DNA from: JBCDIQ01 sp039024295
Lineage (GTDB): Bacteria; Bacteroidota; Bacteroidia; J057
Direction of reading: 5' to 3'
DNA: 20,547 nucleotides
NCBI GenBank assembly: GCA_039024295.1
Contig: JBCDIQ010000053.1
Location: 1 to 20,547, forward strand
The notes under the pieces were generated by a model. That model was given only the letters and a program-made list of their open reading frames with translations. It ran no database searches and was not told the origin of the DNA. The position numbers and the translations under genes are program-made. Shown piece after piece: positions 1 to 7,278 of the stretch (positions are counted from its first letter, which is position 1; each line of letters opens with the position of its first letter).

Positions 1-534
1 GATAAGTTCCAAGTTCCCTTGCTGGTTTTGGCCGGAATAACGCAAACTTTTGATCGGGCGATTGCAAAAGACTTAGGGGATAAATTTTCATTGATCGGGG
101 TATTAGCCACATGTATTATTGTAGGCGCACTGTTGGGATGGATTTCTTTCTATTTCTTTTCTGCCCTACTGAGGTGGACAGGAAGCTGGCTGAATGGGTT
201 GGCTGATTTTAAGGCAATCATAAGAATGATCGCTTATGCTATGACGCCCTCAATTGTAGCCCTAGTCCTATTAATTCCCATGATAGCTATTTATGGAAAT
301 GAAATGTTCAAAGCAGATGGAGATATCATTAGTGGGGGGATTTTTTCAAATATTATGTTCTACGGTGCTGCCTTGCTAGATGCCATTTTGGGTATATGGA
401 GCTTGGTATTGGTCGTAGTTGGCCTTTCAGAAATTCAGCAGTTCTCCATCGGAAAGGCTATGTTAAATATGGTTCTGGCTTCGGTAGTAATCATCGTGCC
501 TTTACTTTTGGTCGTTTTGCTTGCATCGATTTAA
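1..534 (+). CDS. Yip1-family integral membrane protein (5' end missing)
   Basis: The reading frame is open from base 1, so this is the C-terminal part (177 codons visible) of a gene that starts outside the window. The protein is dominated by four to five hydrophobic helices: around LIGVLATCIIVGALLGWISF, a segment after a conserved-looking Y-A-M-T-P-S, one around the middle glycine-rich stretch, and a very hydrophobic C-terminus ending LLLVVLLASI. The pattern of helices, the YAMTPS turn between two of them and the short polar loops resemble Yip1 / DUF1282 (PF04893) proteins. These are bacterial inner-membrane proteins without a settled biochemical role. The assignment rests on overall pattern and recall of family members, not on catalytic residues. 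It is followed by a 222-base gap before the next gene. No terminator with a clear T-run is visible after the stop. Confidence 0.65.
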   Translation, partial: DKFQVPLLVLAGITQTFDRAIAKDLGDKFSLIGVLATCIIVGALLGWISFYFFSALLRWTGSWLNGLADFKAIIRMIAYAMTPSIVALVLLIPMIAIYGNEMFKADGDIISGGIFSNIMFYGAALLDAILGIWSLVLVVVGLSEIQQFSIGKAMLNMVLASVVIIVPLLLVVLLASI

Positions 535-584
535 CGACTAGTATATCATATATTTTAAAGTTTAGGTCCTCTGACAACTTCTGC

Positions 585-625
585 GGGCGAAGTAGTCGCT
601 GTCATGTCGAACTTGTCGAGACATC
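585..625. repeat. REP-like intergenic palindrome
   Basis: Two short inverted repeats sit back to back between the Yip1 gene and the GH16 gene: GCGA-AGTAG-TCGC (587-599) and ATGTC...GACAT (604-624). The second lies in a context like GTCATGTCGAACTTGTCGAG. Sequences of the type 'tcatg-tcga-gcttgtcga' recur between genes in many Bacteroidota genomes as short dispersed palindromes. Only this one copy occurs in the window, so its repeated nature is inferred. Confidence 0.4.
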
Positions 626-756
626 TAATAAGCATTTGAAAACCAATTTTTTATACCTTATTTGATTCCTAAATCTTGATCCAAATGACACGCTCATTAA
701 GAGAATCAACTGAGATTGTCAAAGAACCAAAGTTTATATATCCTCATCTTATCTCC

Positions 757-2364
757 ATGCGAGCCTCTTTATTTATTCTTATTTCCTTTTTCATCGCTTC
801 CTCTTCCTTCGCACAAACAGTCACAGACGACTTTGAAGGCAATGGCAACATCACCACATGGTTTGGTGATAACTGTGATATCAATACTGCTTTTGCAAAT
901 CCTTTTCAGCAAGGACTCAATACTTCAAGTACCGTTCTGAAATACGAGGATACAGGTGCCCTATATGCAAATGCGCGTTTCCAGATACCTGGAAGATTTA
1001 ATTTGACCCAAAATGCCTCCTTCTCAATAAAAATCTACGTACCCTCCAGTTCGGTAACAGGTTCCCAACCAAATCAGGTTTCATTGAAGCTACAGGACGG
1101 TGATTTGACAGAACCCTGGAGCACCCAAAGTGAAGTTGTTAAGCCAATCGTACTTGACCAGTGGCAAGAAGTTATTTTTGACTTTACCCTCGATGAATTT
1201 CAAAACCTCGACCCTTCTTCGCAAAATCCTGTGGTCCGCGACGATTTTAATCGGGTTCTCATCCAGGTAAATGGAGAAAATAACATGGATCAGGTAACGG
1301 CCTACATTGATGACGTCTATTTCAAGGATACCATACAGAATAGTATGGTATTTAACAGGCTTGTATGGGCAGATGAGTTCGATGGAAGTGGATCTATCAA
1401 CACTTCAAAGTGGCATCACCAAACCCGTTTACCGAATGGAACAAGCTGGTACAACAATGAGGTTCAGCACTATACGAATCGCGTGAAGAACTCTTTTGTT
1501 GACACTGGTTATCTGCACATTATGGCTATAAAGGAACAATTTACTGACCAAGGCCAAACCAAATCCTATACTTCTGCCCGATTGAATTCCAAGTTTGCGT
1601 TTACCTATGGCAGGGTAGAAGCGCGGGCTAAACTTCCATTTGGATCAGGTACATGGCCTGCCATCTGGATGCTGGGAAAAAATATCATTGAGCCAGGTGC
1701 ATACTGGACGGACATGCATGGAACTGTGGGATGGCCCGCTTGTGGAGAGATAGATATCATGGAACATTGGGGCGATAACCAGAATTTTGTCCAGAGTGCA
1801 ATTCACACACCTTCCTCACATGGAGCCACTATTAATCACCGTGGACTGAAAGATTCCGACGTTTCTGATGAGTTTCATATTTATGGAATGGAATGGGCCG
1901 AAGAGTCGATCAAATTCAGTTTTGACGGTGCCACATTTTACACCTACGCGCCGGAAGTGAAAGATGCTTCGACCTGGCCATTTTTTGAAGACCAATATTT
2001 GATTCTCAACGTTGCCATGGCAGGCAACATTGACCCGTCATTTTCCAGCAGCCCCATGGTCATCGATTATATAAGGGTATACCAGGAAGGAGAGGATCCC
2101 CCAACTTCTTTTTCCGAAGAAACGCTAACACCCACACTTACCGTTTTTCCTAACCCTATCGTCGATTACATGAATGTATATGTCCCTGAAGAAACCCTTG
2201 GAAGCACAGTACACGTTTATTCTCCATTTGGCCAAAAAGTATCCAGCATTTCCCTGGATAAAAAGGAAGTTAAAATGGACTGGACGGAATATGCACCAGG
2301 CACCTATTTCCTCGTTCTGGAATCTGGAGATAAGCAGTTCACTTATCAGGTCTTGAAAAATTAA
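757..2364 (+). CDS. Secreted GH16 family beta-glucanase (laminarinase-like) with T9SS sorting domain
   Basis: A 535-residue secreted glycoside hydrolase, expected to cut beta-1,3(4)-glucans such as laminarin outside the cell. The start at 757 is chosen because it begins a good signal peptide (MRASLFILISFFIASSSFAQ, cut after FAQ); an upstream in-frame ATG at 685 would put 24 polar residues before it. Residues about 25-195 form a beta-rich N-terminal module (starting DDFEGNGN, ending YIDDVYFKD) that looks like a carbohydrate-binding jelly roll. Residues about 200-440 are the GH16 domain. The catalytic motif is GEIDIMEHWG, with nucleophile E331, D333 and acid/base E336. The extra Met between D and E is the laminarinase-type spacing. 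Residues 463-535 (FPNP... to QVLKN) are a type A T9SS C-terminal sorting domain, so the enzyme should be surface-attached or released through the type IX system. The exact substrate (laminarin, lichenan, agar or other) cannot be fixed from the sequence alone. Confidence 0.9.
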   Translation: MRASLFILISFFIASSSFAQTVTDDFEGNGNITTWFGDNCDINTAFANPFQQGLNTSSTVLKYEDTGALYANARFQIPGRFNLTQNASFSIKIYVPSSSVTGSQPNQVSLKLQDGDLTEPWSTQSEVVKPIVLDQWQEVIFDFTLDEFQNLDPSSQNPVVRDDFNRVLIQVNGENNMDQVTAYIDDVYFKDTIQNSMVFNRLVWADEFDGSGSINTSKWHHQTRLPNGTSWYNNEVQHYTNRVKNSFVDTGYLHIMAIKEQFTDQGQTKSYTSARLNSKFAFTYGRVEARAKLPFGSGTWPAIWMLGKNIIEPGAYWTDMHGTVGWPACGEIDIMEHWGDNQNFVQSAIHTPSSHGATINHRGLKDSDVSDEFHIYGMEWAEESIKFSFDGATFYTYAPEVKDASTWPFFEDQYLILNVAMAGNIDPSFSSSPMVIDYIRVYQEGEDPPTSFSEETLTPTLTVFPNPIVDYMNVYVPEETLGSTVHVYSPFGQKVSSISLDKKEVKMDWTEYAPGTYFLVLESGDKQFTYQVLKN

Positions 2365-2395
2365 CCGTTCTACCTATTTAAAGTGTTCCACCAGC

Positions 2396-2422
2396 AAACC
2401 CCAAATCAAATTTTGGGGTTTT
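2396..2422 (+). terminator. Rho-independent terminator after the GH16 gene
   Basis: A perfect 10-bp stem, AAACCCCAAA (2396-2405) with TTTGGGGTTT (2412-2421), and a 6-base loop, leading into TTTTATAAAT. It begins 31 bases after the GH16 stop and ends 10 bases before the next ATG. It should therefore separate the two genes, or lie in the leader of the second one. Confidence 0.75.
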
Positions 2423-2432
2423 ATAAATTAAG

Positions 2433-3818
2433 ATGAAGTATATCATTCCCCTACTCCTGTGCCTGAATGCAACAGTACTAACGGCACAATCCGCAGTCAA
2501 TTTTCGCTTATTGGACCAATGGCAAGATACCTCCATCCAGGCTGGTGCCAATTGGGTGGGAAATGTATATAATGAAGTTTGGGGATGGCACGATGACCGT
2601 AATGGAAAGGAATACGCATTTATTGGTTCATCCGTAGGGCTTCATGCTTTTGAAATCACTTCCAATAATCGGCTGAGAGAGGTTGGTTTTTACAGAGGGC
2701 GGGCTCAGGGAGTTATACACCGTGATTTTAAGAATAAGGGAAAGTACCTCTATGCCGTCTCCGACCAATTCGAAGGGAGTTTGCAAATTTTTGATATGAG
2801 CTCCCTTCCTGACAGTTTACACAAGGTGTATGACAGCGATGAATTTTTCCAGCGGTCTCATAATGTGTGGATTGAGGGAAACCGATTGTATATGACTACT
2901 CCAAGGTTTGATGGGGATACCCTTTTAGGAGGAATGGGAATGCTAGACATCAGCAATCCAACTGATCCAGAGTTAGTTACCTATTACCCTCGCTCCCAGT
3001 TTGGAAGGCTTCACGATTTTTATTCCAGGAATGACACGGTATACCTGCATTCAGAAAACGATGGCATGTACATCGTTGATTTTAAAGATTCTTTGAACCC
3101 ACAAGTTTTGGTTCATTTAGATGCCTATCCCTCCCAGGGCTATAACCATAGCGGCTGGCTATCAGATGACGGTAAAACGTATGTATTTGCAGATGAAAAT
3201 CATGATACGCCGCTAAAGGTACTGGATGTTACTGATCCCACCGATCCAGAATTCATCAGCTTTCTCTGGCCGGAAATGCCGGCACCCCGGCCTGCTCATT
3301 CCTTAGCTCATAATCAGGTTTGGCTAGACCAGTACTTGTTTTCTTCTTACTACTATGAAGGCGTGGTGGTATTTGATCTGTCGGACCCTGAAAATCCTGT
3401 CGTTGCGGGTTCTTTCGATACCTTTACTGGCCAGAGTCGGATATTTTATGAAGGGGGATGGGGAGTATACCCTTTGTTGCCCAGTCGACGGATTCTGGTG
3501 TCAGATATGTCTTCGGGATTATTTTTGCTCGAATTTACGCCCATGCCCTTATCAGTAGAATTTTCAGCAAATACAGATATTCAGATTTATCCTAATCCCT
3601 TTTCTCATACACTTTCCATTAACCTACCTGAGGATCTGACCCAGCCAAGGATTGAAATTCATGACCTCCAGGGAAAACTTCTTGAAGTGTATGCAGAGAT
3701 TCCCCAAGAAAATGAGTTCAGGTTTCACGCCTTGGCCCAACAACCAACAGGTGTATATTTCCTTTCGGTATGGGAAGGAAATACTCGGATAACAACTGAA
3801 AAAGTGGTTAAGCAGTAA
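2433..3818 (+). CDS. Choice-of-anchor B family protein (LVIVD-repeat beta-propeller) with T9SS sorting domain
   Basis: A 461-residue secreted protein. Signal peptide MKYIIPLLLCLNATVLTAQ is followed by a run of LVIVD-type repeats, each about 45-60 residues with a strand such as GLHAFEIT, LQIFDMSS, GMGMLDISNPTDP, GMYIVDF, LKVLDVTDPTDP and VVVFDLSDPENP. About six such blades suggest a beta-propeller. The opening (GNVYNEVWGW, YAFIGSSVGLHAFEI) matches the choice-of-anchor B family, whose members carry different C-terminal anchors; here the anchor is a T9SS type A domain from about residue 380 (IYPNPFSHTLSIN) to the end. The role is unknown; such proteins are surface or extracellular and have no known catalytic residues. 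It lies 68 bases after the GH16 gene on the same strand, with a terminator between, and ends only 3 bases from the convergent methyltransferase gene. Adjacency to GH16 may be chance or a shared surface function. Confidence 0.85.
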   Translation: MKYIIPLLLCLNATVLTAQSAVNFRLLDQWQDTSIQAGANWVGNVYNEVWGWHDDRNGKEYAFIGSSVGLHAFEITSNNRLREVGFYRGRAQGVIHRDFKNKGKYLYAVSDQFEGSLQIFDMSSLPDSLHKVYDSDEFFQRSHNVWIEGNRLYMTTPRFDGDTLLGGMGMLDISNPTDPELVTYYPRSQFGRLHDFYSRNDTVYLHSENDGMYIVDFKDSLNPQVLVHLDAYPSQGYNHSGWLSDDGKTYVFADENHDTPLKVLDVTDPTDPEFISFLWPEMPAPRPAHSLAHNQVWLDQYLFSSYYYEGVVVFDLSDPENPVVAGSFDTFTGQSRIFYEGGWGVYPLLPSRRILVSDMSSGLFLLEFTPMPLSVEFSANTDIQIYPNPFSHTLSINLPEDLTQPRIEIHDLQGKLLEVYAEIPQENEFRFHALAQQPTGVYFLSVWEGNTRITTEKVVKQ

Positions 3819-3821
3819 TGA

Positions 3822-4736
3822 TTATTTCTTGCGGATAAAGTACATCACCGAGCTTCCAATCTTTGCATTCCCGCTTGATCCCATAAAAGAATTCAATCCT
3901 TTAAAAAAGGCGGAAACCAATCGGGTATTTCCATGCAGGTATTTTTCACTCAGCATACTCACGTAAAATGGGTCGAATGGCATGTGTTGCATTCTGTCGA
4001 CAGTAAACCCATGCCCATCCAGCAATTGGCTCATTGACTCCGGACTAAAATGGTACAAATGTCGAGGCACATCATATGCTGCCCAATGTTCGCCATAAGC
4101 ATTTGCATCTTTCGATTGGTAGTTTGGAACAGCAATGATCAATGTACCATCTGCCTTAAGAAGCTCATAGATTTTGTCAATGTACTCATGCAGGCGGTGG
4201 ACATGTTCCAACACATGCCACATGGTGATTACATTGTAGGTATTAGGATTGAGTTGGAATAATTTTTCCGACTCTTCAACTCGGAGGCCAAAATTATCAT
4301 GGGCTTGTTCCCTTGCTCCATCATCTGGTTCCAATCCATTCACCGTCCATCCTGCAGCCTTCATTGTTCCGAGGAACTCACCAGTCCCACAACCAATATC
4401 CAACAAGCATCCGGTTTGTAAACCAGATACATTTCTAACCAATTTCAATTTCTGACGGAGGGTGTAGTTGCGCACCCCTTGGTAGATTTGGTTGATTAAT
4501 CCCTTTTGCGTATTCGAATGGGAAATGTACTCCTCAGATTGATAGTACTTTCCGATATTTGACTCATTCGGAATATCTTGGGTAAATCGATGTTGGCAAT
4601 TGTTACAATGCCAAATTTCAAACGACTCTTTAGAGACGGTGTAGTCTTTTGCTATCAGGGCCAACTTAATGTTGCTACTGCTACAAACTGGACAAGTAGA
4701 ATAGGTGATGACCGGAGAGTTGGTTGGATTCGCCAA
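3822..4736 (-). CDS. Class I SAM-dependent methyltransferase with N-terminal zinc ribbon
   Basis: A 304-residue protein. The N-terminus carries two CxxC pairs (C15/C18 and C44/C47), a probable zinc ribbon. The SAM-binding motif I is LLDIGCGTGEF (D113 to G119), followed by GWTVNGLEPD as motif II and NVITMWHVLEHVH as the post-II region; this is the Methyltransf_23 type common in glycan and O-antigen-related or lipid methylation. The VPNYQSKDA and YDVPRHLYHFSPESM stretches are typical of that family. The target is unknown. No ATG lies near the N-terminus; the first in-frame candidate is TTG at 4736, and the next Met is about residue 127, beyond the zinc ribbon, so TTG is chosen. It lies 236 bases downstream of mnmG on the same strand with no obvious promoter box between, so it may be read through from mnmG. 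It converges with the choice-of-anchor gene with 3 bases between stops. Confidence 0.85.
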   Translation of the reverse strand: MANPTNSPVITYSTCPVCSSSNIKLALIAKDYTVSKESFEIWHCNNCQHRFTQDIPNESNIGKYYQSEEYISHSNTQKGLINQIYQGVRNYTLRQKLKLVRNVSGLQTGCLLDIGCGTGEFLGTMKAAGWTVNGLEPDDGAREQAHDNFGLRVEESEKLFQLNPNTYNVITMWHVLEHVHRLHEYIDKIYELLKADGTLIIAVPNYQSKDANAYGEHWAAYDVPRHLYHFSPESMSQLLDGHGFTVDRMQHMPFDPFYVSMLSEKYLHGNTRLVSAFFKGLNSFMGSSGNAKIGSSVMYFIRKK

Positions 4737-4972
4737 TGGTTCAGATTTATGAACTGCAATTAACCAAATGCCTGATTTTTGGCCAAATTTTACAAATGCT
4801 TCACGGAAAAAGGCCGTTTTCTGACAGAGTAAATAATTAAGTTTAATTTACTGTATATCAATATTTTAGGTAAAAAATTAAGCTAAAAATAGGCCGATTT
4901 TACCACTTTATATTTAACTAGCCTTACCGAGGTACAGGAAGCGATTTTTTATCGAATTCTCAAGGCCATTTT

Positions 4973-6835
4973 TTACCGGCCAATGTGAACCAACAGGACA
5001 GAAATGTCTGCCGCAGAAACTCCACTGATCCGAGAGGCCTGTCCAAGGCTTTCTGGCTTCATGGTTGTCAATTTTTCACGGCTCTCATTAGACAACGACT
5101 TTAATTTATGGTAATTGAAGTTTCTAGGCAACGTAATTTCGTCGAGCCTCATCATCTTCTGCGCTAACTTTTCCTCTTTCTCAATATAGCCGGCATACTT
5201 TAACTGAATTTCTGCTTGCTCCTTTACTTCAGTAGAAAAAGAAGTCAGCTTTTCAGCAAGTGTTGAACTATGTGCAATCATTCCTTCAAGGGTCACCCCC
5301 GGGCGTGTGATTACCGAAATTGCTTTCACTTTTTGTTTCAGGTCATTCGACCCAATGGAGCCCAGATATTGATTTATCTCATCCGGAGCAACAGAAGTTT
5401 TTTCGATGGAGTCGATCAATTCTCGTATGCCCTTCTGCTTTTCCTGTACCTTATTGAGTCGTTCGTCTGAAGCGAGCCCAATTTGATGGGACAATTCCGT
5501 CAGCCTCAAATCTGCATTATCTTGGCGAAGGAGCATACGATACTCCGCACGTGAGGTAAACATGCGGTAAGGTTCGTTCGTCCCTTTATTTACCAGGTCA
5601 TCAATCAACACACCAACGTATGCTTGATTTCTTTTGAGCACGAAAGGAGACTCTTTTTTTACTTTTAAAGAAGCATTGATACCTGCCATCAACCCCTGGC
5701 AAGCTGCCTCTTCATATCCCGTGGTTCCATTAATCTGTCCTGCAAAAAAGAGGTTGTCCACCAGTTGTGTTTCAAGCGATAGCTTCAACTGAGTAGGGGG
5801 GAAGAAGTCATACTCGACTGCATATCCCGGTCGAAACATTTTTACCTGCTCCAAGCCGGGAACAGTCTTTAAGGCTTCAAACTGCACATCTTCAGGCAGA
5901 GAAGAGGAAAATCCATTTACATAGACCTCTATAGTATTCCATCCTTCTGGCTCCAGAAACAACTGATGGCGTTCTTTATCTGCAAAGCGTGTGATTTTGT
6001 CTTCAATCGAAGGGCAATACCTGGGGCCTAATCCTTTGATCCTTCCATTGAACATCGGAGAACGGTCAAAGCCTGACTCCAGGGTTTCATGGGTTTTTTT
6101 ATTGGTGTAGGTGATGTAACAGGAACGCTGCTCTTTCAAGGGTTGGGTATCTGTAAAAGAAAAAGTACTCGCGTCTTCATCCCCTTTTTGCTCTTCCAGC
6201 CGATGCCAATCTATGGTCCGCCCATCTAACCGGGGAGGGGTTCCCGTTTTCATTCGATTGCTTTCAAAGCCTAGTGCTTCCAGCTCTGCGGTAATTCCAA
6301 CTGAAGCACGCTCCCCACTTCGTCCACCTCCAAACTGTTTTTCGCCAATATGGATCAGTCCATTGAGGAAGGTTCCGTTAGTTAGCACCACTGTTTTGGC
6401 AGGGATTTCCAGGCCCAACTGTGTTTTTACGCCTACGATTCTTCGATCTTTCACTACTAATCCCGTGATCATTTCCTGCCAAAAATCCACATTGGGGTTT
6501 TGTTCCAGCTTCAATCTCCAGGCCTCAGCAAATCTCATCCGGTCACTTTGCGCCCTGGGACTCCACATGGCAGGCCCTTTTGAACGATTCAGCATCCGAA
6601 ACTGAACCATGGTTTTGTCCGTCACAATCCCTGAATATCCCCCAAGCGCATCAATCTCTCGGATGATTTGGCCTTTTGCCACTCCCCCCATGGCAGGATT
6701 ACAAGACATCTGGGCAATGGTGTTCATGTTCATGGTAGCAAGCATTACTCGCATTCCCATATTAGCAGCCGCCGCAGCGGCTTCACATCCCGCATGTCCG
6801 GCACCCACCACCACTACATCGTATTCAGTAAACAT
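4973..6835 (-). CDS. mnmG: tRNA uridine-5-carboxymethylaminomethyl(34) synthesis enzyme MnmG (GidA)
   Basis: A complete 620-residue MnmG, close to the family's usual length. With MnmE it adds a carboxymethylaminomethyl (or aminomethyl) group to U34 in the wobble position of certain tRNAs, using FAD, folate and NADH, in the cytosol. The N-terminal FAD-binding Rossmann motif is VVVVGAGHAGCEAA (G11, G13, G16). The MnmG signature SCNPAMGGVAKGQIIREIDALGG follows at about residues 44-66, then GTFLNGLIHIGE, RMKTGTPPRLDG and FRPGYAVEYDFF, and the C-terminal helical domain ends in SLGQASRISGVSAADISVLL, which contacts MnmE and tRNA. The start is the ATG at 6835. A Bacteroidota -7 box lies 46 bases upstream (6881-6888), so mnmG is probably transcribed from its own promoter although it follows ybeY. 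mnmE is not in the window. Confidence 0.97.
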   Translation of the reverse strand: MFTEYDVVVVGAGHAGCEAAAAAANMGMRVMLATMNMNTIAQMSCNPAMGGVAKGQIIREIDALGGYSGIVTDKTMVQFRMLNRSKGPAMWSPRAQSDRMRFAEAWRLKLEQNPNVDFWQEMITGLVVKDRRIVGVKTQLGLEIPAKTVVLTNGTFLNGLIHIGEKQFGGGRSGERASVGITAELEALGFESNRMKTGTPPRLDGRTIDWHRLEEQKGDEDASTFSFTDTQPLKEQRSCYITYTNKKTHETLESGFDRSPMFNGRIKGLGPRYCPSIEDKITRFADKERHQLFLEPEGWNTIEVYVNGFSSSLPEDVQFEALKTVPGLEQVKMFRPGYAVEYDFFPPTQLKLSLETQLVDNLFFAGQINGTTGYEEAACQGLMAGINASLKVKKESPFVLKRNQAYVGVLIDDLVNKGTNEPYRMFTSRAEYRMLLRQDNADLRLTELSHQIGLASDERLNKVQEKQKGIRELIDSIEKTSVAPDEINQYLGSIGSNDLKQKVKAISVITRPGVTLEGMIAHSSTLAEKLTSFSTEVKEQAEIQLKYAGYIEKEEKLAQKMMRLDEITLPRNFNYHKLKSLSNESREKLTTMKPESLGQASRISGVSAADISVLLVHIGR

Positions 6836-6880
6836 ATTTACAGCTTATTACAACTTGGAGTCAGAGATAAATTAGGAGGA

Positions 6881-6888
6881 CAAAGGTA
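6881..6888 (-). promoter_or_regulatory. Bacteroidota-type -7 promoter box for mnmG
   Basis: On the minus strand this reads TACCTTTG, an exact fit to the TAnnTTTG -7 element used by the Bacteroidota housekeeping sigma factor. It lies 46 bases upstream of the mnmG ATG. A matching TTTG -33 element at the usual spacing is not evident, so the call rests on the -7 box and its position. Confidence 0.5.
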
Positions 6889-7226
6889 CAAATTCAACGC
6901 TGTTTTTCATTATACCCAGCTACTATAACCACTTTATCTCCTGGAAGGTTATTGCGCAAACAGTACGTTTATTTTCTTTCCAATAATGAAAGTTCAGCAA
7001 ATATTATTTCTTGGAGGATGCCTGCTTTGACGGTTAATGGTATAGCAATACTTACAGAATTCTAAGCCACACACTATCTGTTATAAAGGGATACTATTCT
7101 TTTTATCTCACAGGACATATAACTTCCACCTGACTGGAGCAATTCACTAATCAATTCAAAAGAAACACACACTAATATCCAATCAGGACTGACAAATGGA
7201 CTCATAGCTATTCCCTAAAAACAAAA

Positions 7227-7256
7227 AAAGGAATGTTCCACATGGAACATTCCTTT
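7227..7256 (-). terminator. Strong intrinsic terminator of the DUF4175-ATPase-ybeY operon
   Basis: Arms at 7227-7240 and 7243-7256 are perfectly complementary over 14 bp with a CA (plus strand) at the centre. Read on the minus strand the hairpin is followed at once by T7-G-T5, a classic rho-independent tail. It starts 22 bases after the ybeY stop codon. Its core is the parS-like 16-mer at 7234-7249. Confidence 0.85.
7234..7249. other. parS-like palindrome, copy 1
   Basis: TGTTCCACATGGAACA: 7-bp inverted arms around a central CA. The known ParB-binding parS consensus is TGTTNCACGTGNAACA; this copy matches at all fixed positions except one central base (A for G). It forms the heart of the ybeY terminator hairpin, so part of its symmetry is also explained by termination. 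An identical copy lies 49 bases away, which a terminator alone would not predict. Confidence 0.5.
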
Positions 7257-7278
7257 CATTATCTTGAGCAGCCCCTCC

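Larger units (their letters stand above)
6836..7278. other. 443-base gap between ybeY and mnmG
   Basis: This gap holds the mnmG promoter candidate near its left end and the ybeY terminator with a parS-like motif near its right end (described separately). I see no convincing open reading frame, tRNA or riboswitch in the roughly 330 bases between them. A gap this long inside an otherwise compact gene block is itself unusual and could hold a small RNA or further protein-binding sites. Confidence 0.6.

Noticed and set aside
396..665. 89-codon plus-strand frame overlapping the end of the Yip1 gene and the REP-like region
   Set aside because: It overlaps the Yip1 reading frame and runs through the palindromic spacer; no domain, no good start.
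4206..4225. A third partial parS-like match (TGTTCCAACACATG) inside the zinc-ribbon methyltransferase gene
   Set aside because: Not palindromic and explained by the conserved HVLEHVH coding sequence.
4831..4855. 7-bp inverted repeat AGTAAAT...ATTTACT in the gap after mnmG as an mnmG terminator
   Set aside because: The stem is all weak pairs with one G-C at each end, it lies well past the mnmG stop, and no T-run follows on the minus strand.
6213..6605. 130-codon plus-strand frame opposite mnmG
   Set aside because: Wholly inside the unmistakable mnmG gene on the other strand; no family signal of its own.
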